Part shown: piece after piece, positions 1-10,922 of the stretch
Layout of the letters: each line of letters starts with the position of its first letter
Position numbering within the stretch: the first letter of the stretch is position 1
Source of the DNA: Haplosporangium gracile
Taxonomy: Eukaryota; Mortierellomycota; Mortierellomycetes; Mortierellales; Mortierellaceae
Reading direction: 5' to 3'
NCBI GenBank assembly: GCA_015499985.1
Contig: JAAAUF010000647.1
Location: forward strand, 1-24,162
DNA length: 24,162 bases
Position numbers and translations under genes: made by a program
Notes under the pieces: model-generated
The model's database searches: none
The model's input: the letters and a program-made list of their open reading frames with translations, nothing else
Told to the model about the DNA's origin: nothing

Positions 1-345
1 CAACTCGGAAGTAGAAAACAAAGAACCACCGTAAAGCACGATCAACCCATCTACGACGACAACAAAACACGAACAAACACACATCTCTTTCTTCTTCCTT
101 GTCTCGTCTTCACAACGGCTTTGTCACTATTATTATCCGCTGCACTCCTCTAACAGCTCTTTCCTACGCCCTTGCGTATCTTTTTCCCTTCTTGCTTTCT
201 TGCCTATTCTTCCTCCCTTTCCTTCTTATATTATTGAATTCAACAGTCGAAAGTGACATCAACAACCCAAGGAGAATAGGCTTCCGCTCTTAGCTCCTTG
301 CTGCCAGCTACGTACGATAGTCAAAATCCACACATATCCATCACC
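1..345 (+). promoter_or_regulatory. ATG-free pyrimidine-rich leader/promoter of the PUF gene
   Basis: No ATG occurs on the plus strand in the first 345 bases, and the tract around 86-235 is rich in C and T. This is what an unobstructed 5' leader for the ATG at 346 would look like. The open frame at 99-293 begins with TTG and has no homology that I recognise. The transcription start cannot be placed from sequence alone. Confidence 0.5.
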
Positions 346-3300
346 ATGGACCCCCCCTCGGCGACAACAACCACGTCCGCCACCCCTCCTGTAGGGTCCA
401 CGGCCAGCTTCCACCCCAGCATGCCCACCATCACCACTACCTCGGCCGACCTCGCCACCTCTATCCCCTCCTTCGCTGCCGCCCGCCGCGCAAGAGCCGA
501 TACCCTCCCGTCAAGACCCTCCGCCTTTCTTCAGGACCCAACCGCTTCACCTCATAGTCTCACAGGAACCACCGCTGCCTACTCTCTCGGAGGCAAGAAT
601 CCTCCAGGCACACAGAGACCCCTCCGGAGGACTCCTAGCTTGCTTGTCCCACCACAATTATCGACACGTCATCGATCCGGGTCCCTGACTTTACCCTCTG
701 CCTCAATTTCAGCTGCCTTTGGGCCCTCTATCTTTACATCCTCGTGGGGCGACCCAGACTCGCCTTCAGGAGACCGCCCAGCTACCACCCCAACGACGCG
801 CGAGATGCTCTTTGACTCGGAAAACGAGAATGCCATCATGAGCACCCTCGATGCCCTCGGATTGGATGATCCCGTCCAGTCCGGAAGTACTGGTGTCGGT
901 TCCGCCAATAGCAACATGAACATGGGAATTAACAGTAATGCCAATGCCAGCATCATCAGCGCCGGTAACGGCGCCCTCCCTCCAGGCATCCACACCAACC
1001 ACAGAGTGGGCGTCGACTTGCGCAGTCGATCTGCATCCTTCGCCTCGTCTGCTCTCTCCCATCTTGAACTCGGCTCTTCCCGTGGATCACCTACGCCCTC
1101 GACCTCGTCTGGCTTGGGCATGGGCGGTCTTAGCAGTAGAAGTAACAGCATCAACAGCCTCAGCAGCATTGGTGGACTCAGCACCGTCAACAGCCTCAAC
1201 CTCAACGGCATGAACGGATTGAACGGCATGAGCGGTATGAAGAGTGCTGGCTCTGCTGGCAGTCCCAACGGTGGCAGTACTAATGGTCATATCAGCAACG
1301 GCAGCATCTCTGGACTCTCTATGCCCGACATTCGTCTGGAAAAGTCTCTTGCCCACTCTCTCTTGAAGCCCGGCGGCGTCAGCTTTGCCAATAGGATCCG
1401 ATCTTATTCTGTCTCCACTCCCCCTGCCTACCAAGAGGTCCTTGAAGATGAGTTCGAGGACGAAATTGGCCAATTGACCTCTAGTTCACCTTCCTCAGGA
1501 TCATCCAACACCTACACCTCTTCCACAGCAGGTGGCGTTCACCAGTTCCAAACTTTCCAGCAAACACATTCCCGACCCCGTGCCATCAGTATGGGCTTTT
1601 TGGAGATTCCTCATGATATTGCGGACGAGCAGCGCAAGTTTGCGATGGCAGGCCCTCGTAGCTACAGTGACATGAAGGCTCGTCAGACACATCAGCGGAC
1701 GACAAGTGCTGGCGCCGATATGCTTTCAGAGATTGTCAACGGTATGGGAGGATCTCCCGACAAGGCTGCAGCCTCCAGTGGACTGACTAATGGCGCTCCT
1801 TCCACAACTGCGGCCACCGGAAACAGTAACTCGATCAACAGCAGCGGCAACGGCAACAATGGCTCTAATGGCACACCTGGTCATTCGCACTCGCACTCCC
1901 TCTCTCACAGTTACAGCAGTCAATTGCACGCACAACAGTTACAACAACAACATCATATCCAGCCCCAGCGGCCAGGACACCAACACAGCAACAGCTTCAG
2001 TGGACGCGGTCTGGCAGACGAGAACAGTTTCAGCCACATTCTATCTAATGGTATCGATGTCCAGGTACGGATTGGCGTTGTATTTGTTGCTTTTGCTTCC
2101 ATTGTCTTCGTTACTAGTGTTTTTTTTTATCAACTGAACGATTGTTGTTGCTGTCATTCATTCAAATGCGGGGGATGCTCAATCGGGAAAAAAAGGCGGC
2201 TAGGAACGGCTGTTGTTGGGTGTGGAGCGGGAACAAAGGATGCTGGTTTTATTTAGTCTTGGAGATGAAGTCATCCGGGATGATGACGGTGTTTCATCAT
2301 TATTATTATTATCTGTGCCGTGAAATTTACTCTGTTTTGAGTTATTTTATTTGCTGCTGGCAAATCACTTGTGGAAAAAATGGACCAATTGAGAACACGA
2401 TCGTCTGCTTGGACAGCAAAGAAGAGAAAAGAAGATGAGAGAACACGTATTAAAGCAATGAGCAGATGTGTACTTTTCTATTTTCTAACTTCTCTGTTGC
2501 TTACATGATCGTTCTAGGACCAGAATCTTAATGGAGCTTCAACACCTCCCTTCCAGGATTCGACCTTGTCCTCGGCCGCTGCTGGGGTGACCCAACAGGT
2601 GCCCACGCGTTCGCTCTGGATTGGAAATGTCGATCCCAACTTTACTACCAACGATTTGATGCAAGTCTTTAGTCCTTTTGGTCCTGTCGAGTCTCTCAAG
2701 GTCATTCCAGACAAGGAATGTGCATTTATTAACTTTACTCGAGTTGAGGATGCCATGAGAGCCAAGGAGGACATTTCAGAACGTCGTGGAGGCAGGATCG
2801 GGAATGCCACTGTCCGGGTCGGTTATGGAAAGGCCGAGCTGATGAATAACGCCGATGCCCCCGTCCTCCACCCCACTCGTGCCCTCTGTAAGTAAATTGA
2901 AGTTGCGATTCATCGACTCTTGTGCTCATGCACGCCACACCACGCAATTTATTCCATGTGCACAAAAGGGCGTAATTGTATGCACGAGAATCTTGAACCT
3001 TGAAACAAAAGCAATAATACTTACACAACCATTTTTCAAACCTATGCCATTTAGGGATCGGTAATATTCCCGCTTCAACAACCCCTGCTACGCTGCATGC
3101 CATGTTTTCTCACTTTGGAACCATCGAGTCGGCGCGTGTCTTGACGCACAAATCCTGCGGATTTATCAACTTTGAAAACATGGAAGATGCTGTCATTGCC
3201 AAGAAGGTCATGCATGGACAAGAGGTTTTTGGCCCTGGAACAGGTGCAGTTCGTATTGGCTTTGCTAAAGTTCCCACAAAGCAGTCGCCCAGCGACAGCC

Positions 3301-5347
3301 CCTCACCTGGTCATGGCGATCCCTTGGATACCGCTGCAGAGAGAGCAACTGGCACTTCCAACAGAGGCTCCAGACAGGATTTGGAGGGTCCCACTGAGCT
3401 TGACCGTATGCTTTCCTTGGTGACTATGACTGGCAAGAATCAGGCGGCGTTGAATGGTGAGCGGGAGCCCACATCGGACCAAGATCCCGCCTTTGAGCGT
3501 TTGGCCATGCTGCAAGAGTTCAATGTGGAGGGCGAGTCCGAGCCTGCGCAGGAGCCCGTCCCTGCTTCCTTGACAGAGCCCATCACTTACTTTTCGACAA
3601 TCCCTGCAGTCGCAGAGCCTTCGCCTCACCGCCGTCTGGATGCTCCCCGTTTGAGAGAGATCCGCAAGCGTCTCGACAGTGGTCATTGTACCCAGAAGGA
3701 ACTCGACAGTTTTTCAAATGAATGTATGGATGAGTGTGTCGAACTCTGCAGTGGTAAGTCCTTTTGTTATAATTGTTTTTCTCATGTGATATGCATTTGT
3801 TGTTGGAGACCTGAGATGCTCACACTTTCTCTTTTGTTTGAACTAATATAGACTACATTGGCAACACGGTGATGCAAAAGCTGTTTGAGCGTTGCTCGGA
3901 GACGCAAAAGACAAAGATGCTGGAGTTGATTGCTCCCCACCTGGCCTCAATCGGTGTCCACAAGAACGGAACATGGGCCGCCCAAAAGATTATCGATTGT
4001 GCCAAGAGCCCCGCCCAGACCGAGCTGATCTGCAAGTATGTTCGGCCCTTCACACCTCCATTGTTGCTCGACCAGTTTGGAAACTATGTCGTTCAGTGCT
4101 GCCTACGTCTTGGACAGTCCAGGAACGGGTTCATCTTTGAGGCGATGGCGGACAAGTTTTGGGAGATTGCTCAGGGTCGTTTCGGTGCCCGTGCCATGAG
4201 AGCCTCACTTGAGAGCCAGCACGCCAGCAAACGTCAGCAGGTAATTACTCTATTTGTGGAATGCTCTAACTTGAGAAGTCTAATACGAAGCTTGTTCACT
4301 CATCATAATTACATTTACTATTATTTTTTTGCCTTTTCTTCTACTACAACAGAAACATGTTGCCGTTGCGGTTGTGCAGAATGCTTTGGCATTGGCCACC
4401 AACCCCAACGGAACACTGATGTTGACGTGGCTCTTGGACAACTCTCAGCTGGCTGGACGATACCGTGTCCTCGCTCCCCGTCTTGCGCCCCACATGGCGA
4501 CCTTGGCGACTCACAAGCTGGCGTCATTGACCATTCTCAAGGTCATCAACCAGCGACAGGAACCCGATGCTAGCGATATCATGATCAACAGCATTGTGCA
4601 CTCAAATCAGGATCAGGTATTGATCGAGATCCTCGGCGATCAGGTCCACGGCGTCAGCTTGATCCAAAAGATTCTGGCGTCACCCAATGTTGAGCAGCAG
4701 CAGAAGCACGCTTTGGCCGAGAAGGTCAAAGGTGTCTTGTCCAAGTTGAGCGCACAGACTGTTCAGGGATGCAAACGGTTATTAGAGGAAGTCAATTTGG
4801 TCTTAGGAGGCGATAGTTCAACGCCGGATCACCTGAAGCTGACCTCAGGTGCAGGAGGATACCCGCCATCAGAGTATGCAACTTCTGCCGCCAGCTTCTA
4901 CGCGGCCATGACGGCCAGCCAGCATCAGTTGCGTGCGCTTTCGATGCCCGGCGGGGATGGCGCGCCTATGCATGAGACTGGATCAGGCATGAACTCTGAA
5001 GGACAGGACGGAAACCATGCGACTGGATCGTCGGCACCCTTGACCCCCGGCAGCCACTTGGCCTCTGGTACGATGGGCCATGTCGGAACCTACTCGATGC
5101 AGCACAACCCTTACTATACGATGCCCCATAGCCAGGTCTATGGTCACTACCCTGGCCAGATGTCGCCCTACTATGGACCAGGAGCGACATTTATCCCACA
5201 GCCAATGACGACGATGGCATATCCCGGGATGATGCCCCAGGCAGGATTCAATCCTTACGTGGCGATGGCGCCTCCAGGCATTGGTGGTGGACTACCTCAT
5301 CCTGGTCTTGCCGACGGGTCGCAGTTGAACGGATCGGCGTTGTTCTT

Positions 5348-5393
<46 letters not shown>

Positions 5394-5453
5394 TTGTACC
5401 ATATGCAGCAGCAGCAACAACAGCAGCAGCAGCAGTTCCAGCAGCAACAGTAA
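346..5453 (+). CDS. JSN1/PUF2-type Pumilio RNA-binding protein with two RRMs
   Basis: Exons 346-2064, 2518-2887, 3055-3753, 3852-4240 and 4353-5453 join in phase to 1425 aa. All introns are GT-AG. The start is the first ATG of the transcript region and sits in an ideal CACCATGG context. Residues 1-573 are low-complexity Ser/Asn/Gly-rich sequence, probably disordered. RRM1 is at about 605-680 (RNP2 LWIGNV, RNP1-like KECAFINF) and RRM2 at about 696-775 (LWIGNI, KSCGFINF). The Pumilio region at about 900-1190 contains DYIGNTVMQKLFE, NGTWAAQK and FGNYVVQ, typical of PUF helical repeats. The C-terminus is Met/Gly/Pro/Tyr-rich and ends in polyglutamine. Budding-yeast Jsn1/Puf1 and Puf2 combine an RRM with PUF repeats and bind mRNAs, many of them for membrane-associated proteins, so a role in mRNA localisation or stability is expected by family. 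Two RRMs rather than one is a notable difference. The family call is firm; target RNAs are unknown. Confidence 0.93.
5345..5450 (+). repeat. CAG/CAA trinucleotide tract encoding C-terminal polyglutamine
   Basis: Two mixed CAG/CAA runs lie in the last exon of the PUF gene, split by a short Leu-Tyr-His-Met insert, with a third short run after a Phe. The last Gln codon is followed directly by TAA. The CAA interruptions would slow slippage, but length variation between strains is likely. The antisense Cys-rich open frame here is only a shadow of this repeat. Confidence 0.95.
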
Positions 5454-6005
5454 TTCATGGAACATGATGCATGCGACTCCGTAGCCATATTTATATCCCT
5501 GTTTTTTCTTTTTTTTTCTCTTTCTGTTCGGTTTTCGTCATGGCATTCTTTTAGTTTTAGACATAGTCTCTTTTTTTACCTTTTTTTTTTTCTTTGTTTG
5601 TATCCTTCATCGCCTCTCCACGTCCATTCTATTTTGAACTGGAGTGAGCTGGGATAGGCGGAGTAGCAGTCGTCTTTATTGGAGGGGCCTCGCTCCGTAC
5701 TGTTTACGTGTTTATGTCTTTCTTTTTTCTTTTCTTATGTCGCCTTTTTTCAGTTGTTTCTTCTTGGTACCTCTTTCTCAAAAAATAACCTCCAAACGTT
5801 GTCTTGTTGTGAGTCTTTTTTTTCTCCACTTTTCCCCCTTCTTTTTTTTCCCTAATCAAGTTGTACAACACTTTCGAATAACAAAAACTTCTCCAAGCAA
5901 ACCATCAACACAGACTTTTTCGAATGCAAATCATTTTATGTGCTTATCGTCTTGTGAAATGCAAAAATGCTAGATATGAATGCTGTGCTATGGCGGGACA
6001 CTGGT
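5454..6005. other. Convergent intergenic spacer between PUF and MSH3 3' ends
   Basis: This 552-bp stretch lies between two convergent genes and must hold both 3' UTRs and cleavage sites. It is strongly T-rich on the plus strand, with several runs of eight or more T. I see no canonical AATAAA for the PUF gene and no coding region. The small open frames here are T-tract translations without start context or recognisable domains. Confidence 0.6.
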
Positions 6006-9000
6006 TCACGAACGAACAATATCCTGGATGAGTTGCGACGCCTGATCTTCCGTCTTACAACCAATGATCTGCATCAGACGACCTAGACTTTGCTCCTGTC
6101 CTCCTCCTCCTCTTTGTTGAAGCTGAAGCTGTCGTCGCTGCTCGACACGTCGTTCCAGAACCTGTTCCAGCTCCTTGGACTTTATCTTTGCCTTGTTGAT
6201 CAGCGATCCCGACAATTTTGCCATCCTCGCAACATTCAATCTATTATTATTTTGTAGGTGAAATAACCATGTGGTTAATAAGGAACGATGTTGATGTGGA
6301 GAAAAAGAAATCGTTCAAAAACGTGGCATGAAGACGAAAGGAGAACGAACTTACCCGTAACTCTTCAAGGAAACGCCAGGAACGAGTTTGTACAAAAAGA
6401 CAATATCCATATCATCCAAAGCCCCCGTTTCTTCTCCTCCACCAACATCAATTGACTCCACCAAATCCAAGTCTCCACCTTCCTCAGAACCACCGCTTAG
6501 TGACAAAGACCCACTGGCAGAGGCCATAAACCCCATATGAAAATTCCTCACAGTACCCTCAGGGAACTCCCGCGCAACATCGGCAAGGGACGGGTAATGC
6601 GTTACAAACAGCGTCACCGCCCGAATATTCTCTACAACATGCTTCAACACCGCGTACGCAATCGCAACTCCATCCAACGTCGACGTGCCCCGTCCAAGCT
6701 CGTCCAGAATCACAAGCGACCGCTCACTAGCCATCTTCAAGATATCCGACGTCTCCTGAAGTTCCACCATAAACGTCGATTCGTGACCGAAAATATTATC
6801 CGATGCGCCCATGCGTGTATAAACCGCATCCAGCATTGACACCCGCGCAGAGTCGGCAGGGAGGTACGACCCAATCTGTGCCATGATACACAACAACGCC
6901 ACGGTCCGGATATAACAACTCTTGCCGCCCATGTTGGGTCCAGTCAAGATGATCGTATTCTCATCCGTCCCTGTCACAGGATTGATCCCCAACTGGATAT
7001 CGTTCGCCACAAAACTGCCCGAAGACAACAACAACTGCTCCACCATTGGATGCCGCCCATTCTTGATATCAATCGTCGTGGTTGCTCCAGATTTCGTCCA
7101 CCGCTTCCCCACCAACGAACCAGTAACCTGCACCTCCTCACCATTCATATCCTGATCCTCATCATAATTAGTGTCCTTGCCAACATCAATATCGTCCACA
7201 TACTGAGGCTTGACATACCCAGGTAAGCAAGCCACAACCGCCAACGAGAACAGACAGTCCAAGACCGCCAGATTCTGAACAAGATCCCGAAAGACCTCAT
7301 ACCGCTCCGAAAATTCGCGTTGGAACGACGCAAAAGCCCGATCACACGCCATCGCCAACCGCTCCTGATTCTGGGCCTTGGACGCCATCAACTGGATCAC
7401 TTCTGGCGTATGAAAACGCGACACCTGCTTTGTTCTATCCTCACAATCAAATGAAACAATCAAAGTTAGATTCTCAAAAACAACGTGTCATAATGTCAAA
7501 ACCTTTGCAGTTGAATAGAAAGTAAAAGACGTACCCGCTAATCTTGACCCAGTTCTTAGGCACCTTAGCAGTATCCTTGTTCTTGACCTCAACAAGGTAC
7601 TCGATCGCCGAGACCGTCACGAATTCTAGCTTTGGTTCCCGCAACAGCTTTCGAATCCTCACCAACTCTTCCTTCGAATCATCCTCCGTCGTGACAATAT
7701 CCTACAAATACAAACGATTAGAAAAGGTAACGCATTAGATTCTTGTGAGTTGACTGACACCATGTTAACATACGCGTACCGCGTCAATTGAGCACTTACG
7801 TTGCGGTGGACGAGAACCTCGGGCCACTTGTTGGCAATCAACTCATCATGGAACATCAACAGCTTGTCGTTCTTGGCCGCAGCACCCTTGTTCAACCCTT
7901 CCAAAAAGTACTGACTATCCTCCAACGCGTTTGACAGCGATCCAATGAGGTGGTTCAACATCGGACTGGTCAGTCCGAAATCGGCGTTCGTCCTGCATCT
8001 TTTCTCCTCTGGCAAAATCCCTGACACCTTCATAAACGTCTGCACAATCGCCAAAAACTCCTTTGGAGACGACTAGGAACAAACGAACAAAATATTTTTG
8101 ATCAGCACGCTAAACGCTCGCCTTGAAAATGCATCGGCCACATCTCCATTCGCAGAAATCGAGAAGGGATACTTACCTTTCCATAGTGGATGCGACAGAC
8201 GCCTTTTTCCATGTCCATGAGGCCCTTGAGGACAGCACGCGCATTGTCAAGATAGACGTTCTTGCCTGTGAGCGCCAAAATATCTTCAACCGCATCCACA
8301 CGTTCTTGAAGCGCCTCCTTGTCGACAAGAGGCTTTCCGACCCATTTCTTGAGCAGCCTGCGCCCAAATCCCGTGTTCGTATGGTCCAAGATGGCAAACA
8401 AAGATCCTTTAGAAGTCCCGTCCGTCTGGTTGCGATAGAGCTCGAGATTGGAAATAGTGTTGCCGTTCAGCAGCATGTGTGATCTCGACGTGAAGCACTC
8501 AAAGTACTTTGACAACCGAAAGATCGAGGCGAGCCCAAACGCGGTCAGATGGGTCAGGATCGCAGAAAGGGCGACGATGAGTTCCTTCGAGAGACCCAGC
8601 ACCGTCTTGAGAAGCGCCTCCTTTTGACTTTTCTTGGTTTGTCCATCCGCACTACCTCCTTCTTCCGGAATCTTTTGCTTCAATTGCTCCTCCTTCAAGC
8701 TGTCCGAGTAAAACTCCGACACTAGCGAAAACGCCCGATCGTACTTAATGAACCCGTCAGTCCTCTCGATCCGCACGTCCTCCTGTGTGCCACGACCAGA
8801 GTACGCCGTCAAATGTCCCAAAATCTTCTCAGTCGCCTTGCTCATCGATTTGACAGGAACAATCAACTCTGCAGGCTGGAGATGCAACAACCGCGTCTCA
8901 AGCTCGTTCCTGAAATGTCCATCCACAAACTCGTCATAGACAATATCGCCCGTCGCAGGTTGGACTGCAATCATCGCCAACTTGACCCTCTCATCAGGTC

Positions 9001-10594
9001 CACTACCACCTAAGGGTTGCTCATGGAGACACATGATGAACTGAGAGGACGGTGCTTTGCCTCCAACAAAACTTTGTTCCTCGTCCTGGTCCAAGCTTTC
9101 AATGAACGTCGCCTTGGTGTAGAGATTAGTGAGTTTTCGTGTAAAGGGCGCGCTCTTGTTGTCTCCGGCCGATTTGAGCGCCGCTGTCTCCATCTGTTTT
9201 ACCACTCCCACCTTGTGTCCTGCATGAACCAATCTACGATCAAATAAACAGTACAGTGTCAATGCACAGCTTAAGGGAAGGGGATATAAGTGTGGCATAC
9301 ATGCAAACTAAAATAGCAAGAGCAAAGGAATAATTACCTTCGCACATGGACATCGAGGCGATGAATGGGTATACTAGCGGTGTAAAAATTGCGGTCCATA
9401 AAGTGGGCAATGCTCAGCTCCCTCGAGGCGATCTATATATTTCGACGAATGACATCACTACATCAATATCAAGTCGCGGATTCTTGCAAAAACATTACCT
9501 ACGCTCTTGTGAAGCCCCAAATAAGTGTTTACCTCAGCATCTTTGCCAAAGAAGCGATACTTGTATCCGACCTCGATACAAAGAAGCGCGTCAGGGTACT
9601 GTCCCTTGATGTCGAGGTACTGTTGCTCCAGAGGCGTGTAGATGCTCTTCTTGGAACGACTGCTGGTCGAGGCTTTTGGCGGTGGTGGCGTTGAAGCTGA
9701 AGTTTTTTGGCTACCGCCTCCATTTCGTAACTGAGACTTGGGCTTTTCCTCATACTCGTCATCCTCGGCAGCACCTTGATCCATGTCTTCGTCACTCTCT
9801 GAGACAATCAGTCGCCTCCGCCTTGTTGGTCTCTCGTCTTCGACTTCTGCTGCTCCTGAAGGGAACCCGTCCTCGACAGGTCCCAGTTTTCGCTTGAACC
9901 GTTCACGTCGCTCATCCCGAGCCTTCTGTTCTTCTGCCGACAAGACGTCCATTGCAATGTTATTGTCGCCACCCGTTTCCTGTGCTGAAGCGTTTCTGGC
10001 CTTGTATCCGAAATTTGCAAGCTGCTTGTTGGGAGAAGATCCGCGTTTTCGCTTAATAGGACTGGGTGAAAGCGGTTGACGGCTGATGAATTCGACGCCT
10101 TCCATGTCGCCTTCTACTGTGGCGATATCCTCTGAACTGCCCTTTGGAGCCTGTTGACTCTGAATCTGGCTCCTACGAGTTGACGACTTGATGGGAGATG
10201 TGTGATCCAGACGACTAAACTGCTCTACAACACTTGCGAACCCCGAAGGAAACAATGGCTCATCGTGCTTTTCCTCATCATCCACCTTCTCAGTCCCTGC
10301 CTCTTTTTCCTGAGACTCCCGAGTCGCTGAGACACGCGTCCGTTTCTGTGCTTGCTGTGTTTTCGCAGTGGAAGAAGCACTGCTTTCGGATGGTTGATTT
10401 TCGGTGGTGGCTGCCCCCGCGCCTTTTGAAGTAGCTGGTTCTTTGCTCCTGGACGAGGGGGATAGTGGATCGTGTGAAGATGTCGAGGATGTGGATGTGG
10501 TGGCGATGGGTGTCGAATCTGACTTTGGTTTGAAGAAGCTGAGCAAACTCTTTTGAACCGGCGCGGAAGAGGCAGAGTTCTTTGGGGGTGCCAT
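6006..10594 (-). CDS. MSH3: DNA mismatch repair protein MSH3 (MutS family)
   Basis: Minus-strand exons 10594-9533, 9432-9338, 9233-8177, 8072-7800, 7701-7535, 7434-6355 and 6240-6006 join in phase to 1322 aa. MSH3 pairs with MSH2 (MutS-beta) to recognise insertion/deletion loops in the nucleus. Residues 14-21 (QKSLLSFF) are a PIP box for PCNA binding. A long Ser/Lys/Glu-rich linker runs to about residue 310. The mismatch-binding domain follows, with [12 protein letters not shown], the YKYRFFG signature of MSH3 (MSH6 has F-x-E instead) and, across exon 2, [28 protein letters not shown]. Connector, lever and clamp domains lie in exons 3-6. The ATPase has Walker A GPNMGGKS at about 1050-1057, Walker B with D1129-E1130 and the GRGTS signature. 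The C-terminal helix-turn-helix region is in exon 7. It is longer than typical MSH3 because of the N-terminal linker and acidic or Gly/Ser-rich inserts. It appears complete and functional. Confidence 0.95.
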
Positions 10595-10922
10595 GACTTT
10601 CGAGAAATCTGCGCGTGCGTATGGGGGTTCCTGATGGAGGGAGGAGGGTATGATTGGTGAAGGAAGGTAAGGAAGGGGTGAGCGAGATTCTGTTCGTTTT
10701 TACACGTTTGTGTGTATGGGACTGCTTTTCCATTGGTCAGAAAATGGTGGCAAAAACATCCATGTTTTTTTTTTTTTTAAAAATTATAGGTATCTGGAAG
10801 AAGCATCTGTACTTCCCGCGTCACCAAGACAAAAGTAAAACGACTTTTCAAGGTATCATAGACATCCATCTCCTGGTATCATCGGAGGAAACATTTACTC
10901 GTTCACCGTTATCAAAAAGTCT
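10595..10922. promoter_or_regulatory. MSH3 upstream region / lipase 3' spacer
   Basis: This 328-bp gap separates the MSH3 start from the end of the lipase-like gene upstream on the same strand. It should contain the MSH3 promoter and the lipase terminator. The minus strand has an ACGCG core (plus-strand CGCGT at 10612-10616) 18 bp before the MSH3 ATG and pyrimidine-rich stretches beyond it. A 12-base T run lies near 10766 on the plus strand. No other gene is visible. Confidence 0.4.

Noticed and set aside
99..293. Possible upstream ORF before the PUF gene
   Set aside because: It starts with TTG, and no ATG exists in the leader. The hydrophobic product reflects a T/C-rich tract.
669..1268. 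199-aa open frame antisense to PUF exon 1
   Set aside because: It is a Leu/Pro/Met-rich mirror of the low-complexity Ser/Asn coding strand, with no domain or independent promoter.
5297..5488. Cys-rich minus-strand open frame
   Set aside because: It is the antisense reading of the CAG/CAA tract.
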